Origin: an uncultured Micrococcales bacterium
Lineage (GTDB): Bacteria > Actinomycetota > Actinomycetes > S36-B12 > UBA10799
Assembly (NCBI GenBank): GCA_937952095.1
Contig: CALFYG010000085.1
Coordinates: forward strand, 1-36,315
Length of the DNA stretch: 36,315 nt
Direction: 5' to 3'
In this document: piece after piece, positions 15,248 through 23,464 of the stretch
Position numbering within the stretch: the stretch's first letter is position 1
How the letters are laid out: the number at the start of each line of letters is the position of its first letter
Translations under genes and position numbers: made by a program
Notes under the pieces: model-generated
Told to the model about the DNA's origin: nothing
Databases searched by the model: none
The model's input: the letters and a program-made list of their open reading frames with translations, nothing else

Positions 15248-16687
15248 ATGAGTGACGACCCCACACCCGGGATCCACGACCTGCCGATCGGGATCGACGC
15301 CGTCGGCGAGCGCCGAGAAACGGACAGTATGGGCGCGGTGATGGTCCCCGCCGACCGGTATTGGGGAGCGCAGACGCAGCGCGCTCTGGTGCACTTCGAC
15401 GTCGGGGATGTGCGGATGCCGACGCTCGTCCACAGGACCTACGGGGTGGTGAAGAAGGCCGCCGCCATGGTCAATGAACGGCGCGGGCTGCTGCCGACAT
15501 GGAAGGCAGAACTCATCGCGAAGGTCTCCGACGAAGTCAGCTCCGGGGCACTCGACGCGCATTTCCCGCTGCGTGTATGGCAGAGCGGGTCCGGGACGCA
15601 GACCAACATGAACGTGAACGAGGTGATCGCCAACCGGTGCATCCAAGTGGTCGGCGGGGAACTCGGCAGCAAGCGCCCGGTCCACCCGAATGACGACGTG
15701 AACATGAGCCAGTCGAGCAACGACACCTTCGTGACGGTGATGCACATGGCCGCCCATGCCCTGACGATGGAAGGCACGCTGCCCGCACTGCGGCGCCTTC
15801 GGGAGGCCATCGATGACAAGGCCCGTGAGTGGGGATCGGTCGTCAAGATCGGCCGGACACATCTGCAGGACGCCACCCCTTTGACCGTCGGTCAGGAATG
15901 GTCGGGGTACGCGGGAGCCATCGACGACGCAATCGTTGCGGCCGAGCGTGACACAGAGGGGTTGCTCGCGCTGGCCATCGGGGGGACGGCCGTGGGCACC
16001 GGGTTGAACGCCCCGCCGGGATTCGGCGCAGAGGTGGCGGACGTGCTCACCGACCTGACGGGCCAGCCTTTCGCCGCGGCCCCCAACCCCTTCACCGCGC
16101 AGGCCACCTTGGACCGGATGGTGCGTGCCCACTCGGCGCTGAAGGCTGTTGCTGTCACCCTCTTCAAGATCGCCAACGACCTGCGATGGCTCGGGTCGGG
16201 CCCCCGTGCCGGGCTTGGTGAACTGGACTTCCCACCGAATGAACCGGGGTCGTCGATCATGCCGGGGAAGGTCAACCCGACCCAAGCCGAGGTGATGGCG
16301 ATGGTGTGCCTGCGGGTCATCGGCTCGGACGTTGCTGTCCAGATGGCCGGCGCTGGGGGGTCTTTGGAACTCAACACCTTCCGGCCACTTGTGATCGCCA
16401 GTCACCTGGAGTCCGCCGGGCTAGTCGCCGACGCATGTGACTCCTTGCGCACACACATGATCAACGCGACCACCGTGAATCGACGCCGCATCCAGGAGCA
16501 TGTCGACAACGCCGTGATGCTGGTGACCGCTCTCGTACCTGTCATCGGATACGACCGCGCCGCCGAGATCGCTGAGCGGGCAGTAGCCGATGAACTGACG
16601 CTGCGGGAGGCTGCGGTGTCCCTGGGGGTATCGGCGGAGCAGTTCGACGCGCTGATCGATCCGCGCGCGATGACCGGCCCGCGGTGA
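15248..16687 (+). CDS. fumC: Class II fumarate hydratase
   Basis: 479 residues from ATG 15248; the frame is open further upstream, but similarity begins at DSMGAVMVPADRYWGAQTQR. Fumarase/aspartase superfamily signatures are complete: SGSGTQTNMNVNEV (113-126), GRTHLQDATP (His205 region), and the SS-loop GSSIMPGKVNPTQ (334-346) with its catalytic Ser. The TQ after KVNP favours fumarase over aspartase. It interconverts fumarate and malate in the TCA cycle as a cytosolic homotetramer. There is no Shine-Dalgarno sequence of note. It is convergent with the MBL hydrolase gene, the 108 bp between them showing no clear terminator. Confidence 0.95.
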   Translation: MSDDPTPGIHDLPIGIDAVGERRETDSMGAVMVPADRYWGAQTQRALVHFDVGDVRMPTLVHRTYGVVKKAAAMVNERRGLLPTWKAELIAKVSDEVSSGALDAHFPLRVWQSGSGTQTNMNVNEVIANRCIQVVGGELGSKRPVHPNDDVNMSQSSNDTFVTVMHMAAHALTMEGTLPALRRLREAIDDKAREWGSVVKIGRTHLQDATPLTVGQEWSGYAGAIDDAIVAAERDTEGLLALAIGGTAVGTGLNAPPGFGAEVADVLTDLTGQPFAAAPNPFTAQATLDRMVRAHSALKAVAVTLFKIANDLRWLGSGPRAGLGELDFPPNEPGSSIMPGKVNPTQAEVMAMVCLRVIGSDVAVQMAGAGGSLELNTFRPLVIASHLESAGLVADACDSLRTHMINATTVNRRRIQEHVDNAVMLVTALVPVIGYDRAAEIAERAVADELTLREAAVSLGVSAEQFDALIDPRAMTGPR

Positions 16688-16795
16688 GCCCACGATCTGG
16701 ACAACCTCCGTCCCTCTGCCTCCGAACGCGCTCCACAAGTACCCGGCATTCGCACTCGTCGGCATGGTCCCGGCGGGTTCGAGACCGCCCTCCGG

Positions 16796-17965
16796 TTACA
16801 GGTGGAAGTCCGCCGTGGGTGCCTGGTCTTCGTCCGGGATGATCGCATCGGCCCACCATGCCGGTGGTTCGGGGCGGGTGCCGTAGGTCGGTTCGATCTT
16901 CGCCTCGCCGGGGATGGCGAAGGCCTGGGGGGCGGCTTGGACCTGGCGGGCGACCACCGCTTCCTCTGTGATGTTGAAGATGGTCAGGTCCTGTGTCTGG
17001 ACGACCGGCCCGTCGAAGACAGCGCTGACCTCCTCGAGGATCGGCACGACCACCGCTGGGAAGAGAAGAGTGTGCCAGAGCGCGCCCATGCGGGGCTGCA
17101 CGAGCGAGAACACTTTCCCGGCGGTCTTAGGCACGGTGTGCGTGGCGGTGATCGTTTGGAACCGCTCGATGGGGCCGCCGGCGAGAGCGGCCAGGGTGGC
17201 AGCCGATGGGAAGCACTCGTGGATGAGCAGGTCGGTGCCCTGGGCGGCGTGGACCAGCGGCCAACACGGGTGGGTGTCGCCGGAGAACACCATGCTCAGC
17301 CCAGCGAAGTCGACCCGGTAGCCGACCGCGCCGTGCAGGTTGTGGATCACCGGGAACGCGGTGATCGTCACCCCGTCCTGTTCGTAGACGACCGACGTGG
17401 TGGCGGCATCGAACTCAGTCCCGACGAGCACCGCGGACTCGTTCGAGGTGTATCCACGGGTCGACTCGGTGTCCCACGCGCACGCAGCCTCAATGGCATC
17501 CAGGGCCACCTTCGTCCCGTACTTCGGTTCGGAGCCATCCCCGCCCCACACGTACAGCGGGCCTTGGCGCCCGGCCTTGCGGAAACTGCCGAACAGGGTG
17601 ATCAGGTCGGCGGTGTGGTCGGCGTGCAGATGGCTGAGGAACACCTTGTCCAGGGAGTTGATCGGCAGGCCCAGGCTCATGAAGTTGGCCAGTGATCCGC
17701 TGCCGACATCGAAGATGAACATGTCCCGCGCCGGGTTCCCGACCTCGACCAGGATGCTGCCGGACGCTTGAGCGCGCGTCGCCGGCGGATTCCCACTACC
17801 CAGGACAGTCACCCGGATCTCACCGTCCCTGAGCGGCTCCGCGCCAGGGACGTACATGTCCGCATACGGCTCCGAGGGATTCCCGATGATGGGCGTGGTC
17901 GCGACCGCCTTCGTGCCGCCCAAGTACGCCAGATCCGTGTATGCGGTCGACATTGTCTCAGCCAT
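16796..17965 (-). CDS. MBL-fold metallo-hydrolase (RNase Z/arylsulfatase-like group)
   Basis: 389 residues. The zinc motif is SHLHADH (His112, His114, Asp116, His117); a third ligand site is FPVIHN and the bridging Asp is in VFSGDTHPC. The N-terminal strand VTVLGSGNPP and the length fit the tRNase Z-like/AtsA-like branch, including the group annotated as GntH-like hydrolases of guanitoxin clusters. No guanitoxin partner genes are nearby, so that name should not be taken as function. Lacks a signal peptide, so it acts in the cytoplasm. AGGGAGAAGGGA lies before the ATG. Substrate unknown. Confidence 0.9.
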   Translation of the reverse strand: MAETMSTAYTDLAYLGGTKAVATTPIIGNPSEPYADMYVPGAEPLRDGEIRVTVLGSGNPPATRAQASGSILVEVGNPARDMFIFDVGSGSLANFMSLGLPINSLDKVFLSHLHADHTADLITLFGSFRKAGRQGPLYVWGGDGSEPKYGTKVALDAIEAACAWDTESTRGYTSNESAVLVGTEFDAATTSVVYEQDGVTITAFPVIHNLHGAVGYRVDFAGLSMVFSGDTHPCWPLVHAAQGTDLLIHECFPSAATLAALAGGPIERFQTITATHTVPKTAGKVFSLVQPRMGALWHTLLFPAVVVPILEEVSAVFDGPVVQTQDLTIFNITEEAVVARQVQAAPQAFAIPGEAKIEPTYGTRPEPPAWWADAIIPDEDQAPTADFHL

Positions 17966-18133
17966 CGCGGTGTCCCTTCTCCCTGGACCTCGGTGCCACC
18001 GGCACCAACTCGATCCCTACTCCCGATCATGCCACCGGACCGCTCGGCAGACCTTCTGCGGACGCCCCGACCGGGCGCGACTCACGATGAGACGGGCCCC
18101 TGTTGGACCGCGTTGCCCCGCCCGGTTGCAGAG

Positions 18134-18583
18134 TCAGCAGGGACACAGTTCCAAGAACGGAAGTTCCTCGGCTATCTGCGTCGACGCGTCGGGACCTGAG
18201 AAGCCCATGTACCCGGCGAGGCGTTCGGCTGCACGAGGGTGCCGACGGGTGTAGTCCGCCATCTGCTGCGCCGCCTCCTGTGTGCTCAACTGTCGGGCGT
18301 GCACGGCGATCCTTCGACTGCGGCTGGTGATGTCGATGTCGGGGTGTGCCATCACGTTGCGGTACCACTGGGACTCGGTGCCGAACCCCGAGCAGATCAC
18401 CCAGCACGCACCCTCACGCGCGACCACCTCCACGACGGCCTCGCGGGGCAGCCCGGACTTACGGCCGATGTGGTGCAAGAGGACGAAACGATCGCCCATC
18501 ACCCATCCCAACCGCAGCCGGTAGAGCCCGATCGGCAGTCGGAACAGGATCCGTGACAGTCCCGTGGGTGGTTTCCTGGGCAT
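18134..18583 (-). CDS. Deazaflavin (F420)-dependent nitroreductase-family protein
   Basis: 149 residues from ATG 18583. It matches the DDN/DUF385 split beta-barrel family: MPRKPPTGLSRILFRLPI, then the F420-binding strands DRFVLLHHIGRKSGLPREAV and CWVICSGFGTESQWYRNV, and AHPDIDITSRSRRIAVHA. Characterised members use reduced F420 to reduce quinones or nitroimidazoles. TTGGAT precedes the ATG by 6 nt, compatible with a leaderless start. It lies opposite the secreted protein gene at 18705. The family implies the host makes F420, in line with the second F420-type gene at 31758. Confidence 0.88.
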   Translation of the reverse strand: MPRKPPTGLSRILFRLPIGLYRLRLGWVMGDRFVLLHHIGRKSGLPREAVVEVVAREGACWVICSGFGTESQWYRNVMAHPDIDITSRSRRIAVHARQLSTQEAAQQMADYTRRHPRAAERLAGYMGFSGPDASTQIAEELPFLELCPC

Positions 18584-18704
18584 GTCTGCATCCAACCGCA
18601 GGTTCCGGCCTCGGCCAAGGCGCGAAGGGAGCCGGGCGGAGGGCTGATGCTCGCCGGGACCCATCGGCCGCGCCCGATACTGCGGGGCGTGGTTTCCTGG
18701 AAGG

Positions 18705-19661
18705 GTGATTGTTCGCGTTTCGCTGCTCGCAGCAGGCCTGGTCGCCGGCGTCGCCGGTCCCGTGGCAGCCGACCCGGTACCGGCCGACGGGACCGCCACC
18801 GTCACCCTGACGGCCTGCCCGCAGGCACCGGGCTTCGGTGAGGCCGTGACCCCGGGCTGCAGTTACATCGCCATCCCCAAGACCGGCGGCGGGGCGTTCT
18901 TCGCCCACCTCACCTCGTCCGGCGCGATCACCATGAACGGCACCATGAAGTCCGGCACCTTCATCTTCCCCGGTGCCAAGCAGACGTGGCCGGGCGTCTC
19001 CGTGCCCGGTGGCAACGTGACCGTCAAGATCGCGCGGACGGACGTCTCCGGCAAGGTAGCGGCCGACGGCAGGGTCACGATGACGGTCCCGTACAACGCC
19101 ACCATCTCGGCCTTTGGACTCAACTGCACAGTGAAGGGTTCGGCGGCGCTGTCGTCGTCGAGCACGGACGTCAATGGGGGTGGCACCGGCAGGAACCTCG
19201 ACTCGGCCAGCGGGGCGTTCGCCGTCGCTGGTACCTCTTCACCACCGTCCACCAGCGGTGCGTTGTGTGCCCTGGCCGCCGACACCCTCGATCTGAGCCG
19301 CGGCATCGGGTGGTTCTTCGACGGCACGTTGACGACCCAGCCCGGGGTCCACAGCCTGTTGCCGCAGTCGGCTGCCGCGGATCTGCCCAACCGCGTGAAG
19401 CGCAAGGGCCGCACTGTCTTGGTGGGTGGTCCGTTGGTCACCAACGCCGGACAGCAGGTGTCGGCCAGAGTCGGGTGGGGGAAGACGAAGTCGGCCAAGG
19501 GCAGCAAGAAGTCCTACGCCCGCGTGTCCACCAAGGGTGGGAAAGTCGTCCTCCGGACCACCGGCAAGGCGAGGAAGCTCCACGTCCGGCTGACCCTGCA
19601 AGCCCCGGCCACGCCCGGCTACGAGGCCTTCCGTCTGACGCGTGTCTGGAAGGTCAGGTGA
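18705..19661 (+). CDS. Secreted protein of unknown function
   Basis: 318 residues beginning at GTG 18705. GGAAGG abuts this start, so its exact position is uncertain, but the signal peptide (SLLAAGLVAGVAGPVAA-DP) fixes the region. The mature chain is Gly/Ser/Thr-rich with many predicted beta strands and paired cysteines (TACPQ, PGCSY; LNCTV, ALCALA). The last ~85 residues are a basic beta domain with KRKGRTVLVGGPLVTNAGQ and GKARKLHVRLTLQAPA, a layout common at the C-terminus of exported actinobacterial proteins. No enzyme motif. It is convergent with the cupin gene (33 bp gap). Confidence 0.75.
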   Translation: MIVRVSLLAAGLVAGVAGPVAADPVPADGTATVTLTACPQAPGFGEAVTPGCSYIAIPKTGGGAFFAHLTSSGAITMNGTMKSGTFIFPGAKQTWPGVSVPGGNVTVKIARTDVSGKVAADGRVTMTVPYNATISAFGLNCTVKGSAALSSSSTDVNGGGTGRNLDSASGAFAVAGTSSPPSTSGALCALAADTLDLSRGIGWFFDGTLTTQPGVHSLLPQSAAADLPNRVKRKGRTVLVGGPLVTNAGQQVSARVGWGKTKSAKGSKKSYARVSTKGGKVVLRTTGKARKLHVRLTLQAPATPGYEAFRLTRVWKVR

Positions 19662-19694
19662 GCCGCCACTCGATGGCGTAGCCGGCTGCGGGAA

Positions 19695-20138
19695 TCAGGG
19701 CTGGACCGACCACTCGGGCGGTTCGTCGGTACCGGCCTCCTCATCGGCTTCGGAGTCCGCAGCGGTCGGGTGCACCCGACCCGCGGCATGATGCACCGGG
19801 GCGTAGATCGCGTACAGCTGCATGGGCTCGTCGCCGGTGTTGATGATGTCGTGCCAGGTGCCGGCGGGCACTGTGACCGCCCAGCCGTCCTCGACGTCCT
19901 GCGAGAAGGGGAGATCTTCGCGCGAAGGACCCATGACAACACGGCCGCGTCCGGCGTCGAGCCGTAGGAACTGGTCGGTTTCGGGGTGGGTCTCGAGTCC
20001 GATCGACTCCCCGACGGGGATCGACATCACGGTGACCTGCAGGTACCGACCCGTCCAGGCCACGGTGCGGTACGTCGTGTTGTCGACCGTCAGCGTCTCG
20101 ATGTCGAAGGCGTTCGGTTGTGGTCCGTTGTCGTTCAT
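19695..20138 (-). CDS. Cupin-domain protein
   Basis: 147 residues from ATG 20138, with GGGAGC 3-8 nt upstream. A single cupin barrel shows motif 1 as GESIGLETHPETDQFLRLD (metal-ligand His and Glu) and motif 2 as PAGTWHDIINTG, with another His. The C-terminal ~30 residues are acidic (DSEADEEAGTDEP) and probably disordered. Members of this small-cupin type bind a metal and may be isomerases, dioxygenases or sensors; the substrate cannot be read from sequence. Its upstream side faces repeat element B. Confidence 0.85.
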   Translation of the reverse strand: MNDNGPQPNAFDIETLTVDNTTYRTVAWTGRYLQVTVMSIPVGESIGLETHPETDQFLRLDAGRGRVVMGPSREDLPFSQDVEDGWAVTVPAGTWHDIINTGDEPMQLYAIYAPVHHAAGRVHPTAADSEADEEAGTDEPPEWSVQP

Positions 20139-20212
20139 GTGGCTCCCTGCGTTGTCTAGCTCGACCCTACGGTGGATGCATGCCACCTGTGAGTCGGCGG
20201 TGTTGGCTACTT

Positions 20213-20350
20213 CCCAGAACTGGGCCTGTGGCGGTCCGAAGGTCCCAGTTGTAGGTACTGGCGATGCCCTGAACCGCCATCCTTCGGACATTTCGGTCCC
20301 ACAAGTGGGCCTGGCTGGGGCCGAGGAGCCACATCGGGCCCAGTTCTGGG
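20213..20350. repeat. Four-palindrome repeat element, copy B
   Basis: 138 bp in the 261 bp gap before the CGNR gene. The termini are a perfect inverted repeat CCCAGAACTGGGCC (20213-20226) / GGCCCAGTTCTGGG (20337-20350). Internal sites are CCCAGTTGTAGG (20244-20255) and CCCACAAGTGGG (20298-20309). Centre-to-centre spacings are 31, 54 and 41 bp, against 31, 55 and 41 in copy A at 1084-1222. A shared TCGGTCCCACAA block precedes the third site in both. The fifth base of the termini differs from copy A, but both arms changed together, preserving pairing. Confidence 0.85.
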
Positions 20351-20399
20351 GACGCGGCCCCGGTCACTGCGCGCTGGACGGGCCGACACTCCGGATGGA

Positions 20400-20954
20400 T
20401 CACGCGCCGGCAGACAGGTCCACCCCGGCGCGCCGAGCCCGGAAGGCGGCCTGCGCCTCCCGATTGCCACAGGTGGTACTGCAGAAGCGACGGGAACGGT
20501 TGCGCGACAGGTCCAGGACGATGCCGTCACAGTCCCGGGCGCTGCAGGTCTGCAGTCTGCTCATCTCATCCGCGCGCACGACGTCGATCATCGCCATCGC
20601 CGTCTCCACCTGGATGCGTTGGTCCATCGGACGATCAGGCGAGATCGCGTGGATATGCCAGTCGAGATGGTCGTGGCGAACCAGTTGGGGAAGAGCCCGT
20701 TGTTCGGCGAGTATCGCGTTGATCAGGATGACGGCGTCGTCGCGGTCCGCGGTGAGTAGCTCACGCAGGCGCGGCCGGATCGCCCTCACGGCGTCGAGAT
20801 CGGCGGCGCTGGCGGGCTTGGCCCCGGTGTATCCCCAGGTGTCGTAGAAGGCGCGCAGGGCCTCGACGGAGCCCAGCGTCTCAGGCGGTTCGGCGCTGTT
20901 CGCCAGCGCGACGGCAGCGCCGAGCGCTTCCACCACGTCAGGAGCAAAAGGCAC
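20400..20954 (-). CDS. CGNR zinc-finger protein (ABATE domain), putative regulator
   Basis: 184 residues from GTG 20954. The N-terminal helical ABATE-type region (ALANSAEPPETL, then LRAFYDTWGY, and AVRAIRPRLRELL) is followed by a C-terminal CGNR zinc finger: CSARDCDGIVLDLSRNRSRR then FCSTTCGNREAQAAFRARR, with four Cys ligands. CGNR proteins are considered DNA-binding regulators, often located beside exporters. It is divergent from an EamA exporter with only 39 bp between the start codons, so it is a candidate regulator of that gene (inference). TAATAT lies exactly 6 nt before the GTG, indicating a leaderless transcript. Confidence 0.92.
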   Translation of the reverse strand: MPFAPDVVEALGAAVALANSAEPPETLGSVEALRAFYDTWGYTGAKPASAADLDAVRAIRPRLRELLTADRDDAVILINAILAEQRALPQLVRHDHLDWHIHAISPDRPMDQRIQVETAMAMIDVVRADEMSRLQTCSARDCDGIVLDLSRNRSRRFCSTTCGNREAQAAFRARRAGVDLSAGA

Positions 20955-20955
20955 G

Positions 20956-20985
20956 TTGACATATTACACCGGCTACGGCTAATGT
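20956..20985 (+). promoter_or_regulatory. Promoter of the EamA gene, overlapping the CGNR promoter
   Basis: -35 TTGACA (20956-20961), 18 bp, -10 TAATGT (20980-20985), 8 nt before ATG 20994. On the other strand, TAATAT (20966-20961) is the likely -10 of the CGNR gene and shares base 20961 with this -35, so the two promoters occupy the same DNA. Confidence 0.65.
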
Positions 20986-20993
20986 CAGGAGTC

Positions 20994-21992
20994 ATGAAGC
21001 CCGACACCCCTGACGCCACGAAGAGCACCCGGACCGGTCTGCTGCTCGCTGTGACCTCGGCGGTCTCGTTCGGGCTGTCCGGTTCGCTGGCGCGCGCGCT
21101 CATGGACGCCGGGTGGTCGCCCACCGCCGCGGTCGCGATGCGTGTGACGATCGCCGCGCTGGTGCTCGTTGTGCCCGGCCTGCTCGCCGTACGTGGCCGC
21201 ATGCACCTGTTGGTCCGCAACGCCCGCACGATCGCGGTCTACGGTCTGCTCGCGGTGGCCGGCGCGCAGTTGTTGTATTTCCTTGCCGTCTCCCGGCTCG
21301 ATGTCGGTGTTGCTCTGCTGATCGAATACACGGCCCCCGTGGCGGTCGTGCTCTGGATGTGGGCGGTCCGAGGTCAGCGTCCCGGCCCGTTGACGTTCGT
21401 GGGCGCAGGCATCGCGGCCGTGGGCCTGGTGCTTCTACTCGACGTGCTCAGTGGCGCCACGGTGGACGCGCTCGGTGTGTTGTTCGCGCTCGGCGCCATG
21501 GTGGGGGCTGCGACCTACTTCGTGATCTCCGCCGACGACGACAGTGGGCTGCCGCCCATCACCCTGGCTGCCGGCGGCTTGGTGTTCGCCGCCGTGGTCT
21601 TCTGGCTGGCGGCGTTGGTGGGGGTGCTGCCGATGACGATGACGACGCAGCCGGTCACCTTCACGGTGGGCACCGTGCCGTGGTGGGTCCCGGTGCTCGC
21701 ACTCGGGCTGGTGACCGCGGCCCTGGCCTACGTCACGGGAATCGCTGCGGCTCGACACCTGGGGTCTCGGCTGGCTTCCTTCGTGGCACTTACCGAGGTC
21801 GCCGCCGGGCTGGCCTTCGCGTGGATCCTGCTGGACCAGCAGCCGCGACCTGTGCAGTTGCTCGGTGCGCTGCTGGTACTCGGCGGAGTGGTCGTTGTGA
21901 AACTCGGCGAGCGGGATGTCCTGGCGGACACCGCCAGCGGCGAGATCGACGACGTCTTCGTGGATGTGGTGCCCCGGGAACACCGGGCCTGA
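20994..21992 (+). CDS. EamA/DMT-family transporter
   Basis: 332 residues from ATG 20994 (an in-frame ATG at 20982 lies inside the -10 box and is therefore unlikely). Ten predicted membrane helices form two EamA repeats: LLLAVTSAVSFGLSGSLARAL opens the first, and the second begins near LGVLFALGAMVGAATYFVIS. IEYTAPVAVVLWMW is the typical end of helix 4. The protein ends with an acidic cytoplasmic tail. DMT-family members export amino acids, metabolites or drugs; substrate unknown. It is paired divergently with a CGNR regulator. Confidence 0.92.
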   Translation: MKPDTPDATKSTRTGLLLAVTSAVSFGLSGSLARALMDAGWSPTAAVAMRVTIAALVLVVPGLLAVRGRMHLLVRNARTIAVYGLLAVAGAQLLYFLAVSRLDVGVALLIEYTAPVAVVLWMWAVRGQRPGPLTFVGAGIAAVGLVLLLDVLSGATVDALGVLFALGAMVGAATYFVISADDDSGLPPITLAAGGLVFAAVVFWLAALVGVLPMTMTTQPVTFTVGTVPWWVPVLALGLVTAALAYVTGIAAARHLGSRLASFVALTEVAAGLAFAWILLDQQPRPVQLLGALLVLGGVVVVKLGERDVLADTASGEIDDVFVDVVPREHRA

Positions 21993-22760
21993 TCAGAGGT
22001 GGCGACCGCTGATCCGCTCGGCGAAGGCGAACTGCTGCTCGTCGTACTCCGGGCGGGCGTGTGTCTTCGCAGCGACTGCTGCCCGTGCCTCCGGGTCGGT
22101 GAGGATCACATGCTGCCCCTCGTCCATCCCACGCAGGATCGCCGACGCGATGTCGTCGGCGTCGAGAGTCGAACGTCCGATCAGGCTCTGTGTCAACGAA
22201 GAGGTGAGCGGGTCGGCACTGTCGACCGATGACGCGAGGTTCGTGCGGAAGAACCCCGGGCAGGCGACGAAGACGTCGATCCCCCAGGGGTGCAATTCGT
22301 GGCGCAGGGTCTCGCTGAGGGCCACCACACCGGCCTTGGTCGCTGCGTAACTCGCCATCGCCGGGGGATGAACCAGTCCGGCCAGCGATGCGACGTTGAC
22401 TATGGTGCCGGACTCCTGGGCCTTGAACACCGGGACGAAGGTGCGGCAGCCTCGGACCGCGCCGAGGAGGTTGACCTCGACGGCCCGGTGCCATTCCGCC
22501 ATGTCCGCGACATCGATCCGGCCGCCGGAGGCGATCCCGGCGTTGTTGATCAGGATGTCCAGCCCGCCCCACTCTTCGTGGACGCGCGACGCCGCGCGCT
22601 GCCAGTCGTCATCCGAGGTCACGTCGAGGTGAGGTCCTGACCCTTGGATGTCACATGCGAGCACGCGGTCGCCACGATCGTGAAGGGCCCTTGTCAGCGC
22701 CGCCCCGAGTCCTGATGCCGCGCCGGTGATGAGCACTCTGCGGCCGGTGGTTGCGTCCAT
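21993..22760 (-). CDS. Short-chain dehydrogenase/reductase (SDR)
   Basis: 255 residues from ATG 22760. Classical SDR features: cofactor motif TGAASGLG (residues 12-19), NNAG (72-75), catalytic Ser125 in VNVASLAG, and Tyr138/Lys142 in SYAATKAG. Asp37 after the second strand (VLACDIQG) suggests NAD(H) preference. Substrate unknown. Its stop immediately follows the convergent EamA gene. On the minus strand TACCGT-CAGGGC-ATG makes a leaderless start, and this -10 box is half of a palindrome shared with the divergent small gene at 22783. Confidence 0.92.
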   Translation of the reverse strand: MDATTGRRVLITGAASGLGAALTRALHDRGDRVLACDIQGSGPHLDVTSDDDWQRAASRVHEEWGGLDILINNAGIASGGRIDVADMAEWHRAVEVNLLGAVRGCRTFVPVFKAQESGTIVNVASLAGLVHPPAMASYAATKAGVVALSETLRHELHPWGIDVFVACPGFFRTNLASSVDSADPLTSSLTQSLIGRSTLDADDIASAILRGMDEGQHVILTDPEARAAVAAKTHARPEYDEQQFAFAERISGRHL

Positions 22761-22765
22761 GCCCT

Positions 22766-22777
22766 GACGGTACCGTC
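22766..22777. promoter_or_regulatory. Palindromic bidirectional -10 box
   Basis: GACGGTACCGTC is a perfect 12 bp palindrome lying between two start codons 22 bp apart. Read rightwards it gives TACCGT-N6-ATG (22783); read leftwards TACCGT-N6-ATG (22760). The two -10 boxes share the central TA, so polymerase can use only one direction at a time. Confidence 0.6.
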
Positions 22778-22782
22778 GAGGT

Positions 22783-23052
22783 ATGGACTCGACCTGTGGC
22801 CCGGACGGTGCCGATGCATGCAGCGTCAATATGGCGCAGATCCACCTGCTGGCCGGTGACCTGGTCAGCGCCTACCGAGCAGCCCTGCCGTCGGCCGAGG
22901 CGGGAGATCGCGAATCCATCGCTTTGCTGGTCGACATCTGTACCCGCGCCGGGGACGACGAACGGGCGCAGATGTGGCGGTCCCGGCTGTCCGTCCAGTC
23001 GGTGACTCCCGCGACGCCGGCTAGGCCTCCAGTCGCTCGGCGATCTGTGTGA
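22783..23052 (+). CDS. Small TPR/Sel1-like protein
   Basis: 89 residues. The core, residues ~17-70 (MAQIHLLAGDLVSAYRAAL, AEAGDRESIALLVDICTRA, DDERAQMWRSRL), reads as one and a half helix-turn-helix pairs with TPR-like spacing. The tail overlaps the convergent MarR gene by 32 bp. The start is supported by a TACCGT box exactly 6 nt upstream, mirrored for the SDR on the other strand. Function unknown; a possible partner of the SDR only by position. Confidence 0.5.
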   Translation: MDSTCGPDGADACSVNMAQIHLLAGDLVSAYRAALPSAEAGDRESIALLVDICTRAGDDERAQMWRSRLSVQSVTPATPARPPVARRSV

Positions 23053-23464
23053 GTTGGGCGTGCAGTTGTAGGTATGCGGCGGGATCGTCGACGATCTTGC
23101 GGCCCAGGGACTCCGGGATGTCACGCGCCTTGCGTCGCAGGGCCCATCCGTCGCGGGTGAGGTGCAGCGTCACGCGACGCTCGTCGGCGGGATCACGCCG
23201 CCGTTCGAGCAGTCCTCGCACCTGAAGGCGGCGCAGCAGCGGCGACAGAGTGCCGGAGTCCAAGCACAGTTCCTGGCCGATTTCTCCCACACTGCGGCCG
23301 TCCTGCTCCCACAGCACGAGCATCACCAGGTACTGCGGATAGGTCAGCCCCAACTCGTTGAGGAGCGGACGGTAGGCCGCGTCGAGATCCCGGCTGATCC
23401 TGTGGAACAGGAAGCAGAGCTGGTTCTCCAGGAGCAACTGCGGCGGTGTGGGCTGCCGGGACAT
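23021..23464 (-). CDS. MarR-family regulator, OhrR-like
   Basis: 147 residues from ATG 23464. The N-terminus LLENQLCFLFHRISRD carries a Cys (Cys17) at the position of the peroxide-reactive cysteine of OhrR. The winged helix follows (LTYPQYLVMLVLWEQDG, SVGEIGQELCLDSGTLSPLLRRL, ERRRDPADERRVTLHLT). OhrR-type proteins repress peroxide-defence genes until that Cys is oxidised. Its ATG overlaps the stop of the glutathione-peroxidase gene (TGATG), so both are one operon. The palindromes at 23962-23984 are likely its operator (inference). Confidence 0.92.
   Translation of the reverse strand: MSRQPTPPQLLLENQLCFLFHRISRDLDAAYRPLLNELGLTYPQYLVMLVLWEQDGRSVGEIGQELCLDSGTLSPLLRRLQVRGLLERRRDPADERRVTLHLTRDGWALRRKARDIPESLGRKIVDDPAAYLQLHAQLTQIAERLEA

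Noticed and set aside
15239..16405. 388-codon open frame antisense to fumC
   Set aside because: fumC is certain on the other strand; the antisense product has no recognisable features.
16766..16790. GGCGG-GTTCGAGA-CCGCC resembling a tRNA T-arm
   Set aside because: The loop is 8 nt rather than 7, and no acceptor, D-arm or anticodon arm can be built upstream.
16796..17965. Guanitoxin biosynthesis gene (GntH)
   Set aside because: Resemblance is to a broad MBL group; none of the other guanitoxin genes are present.
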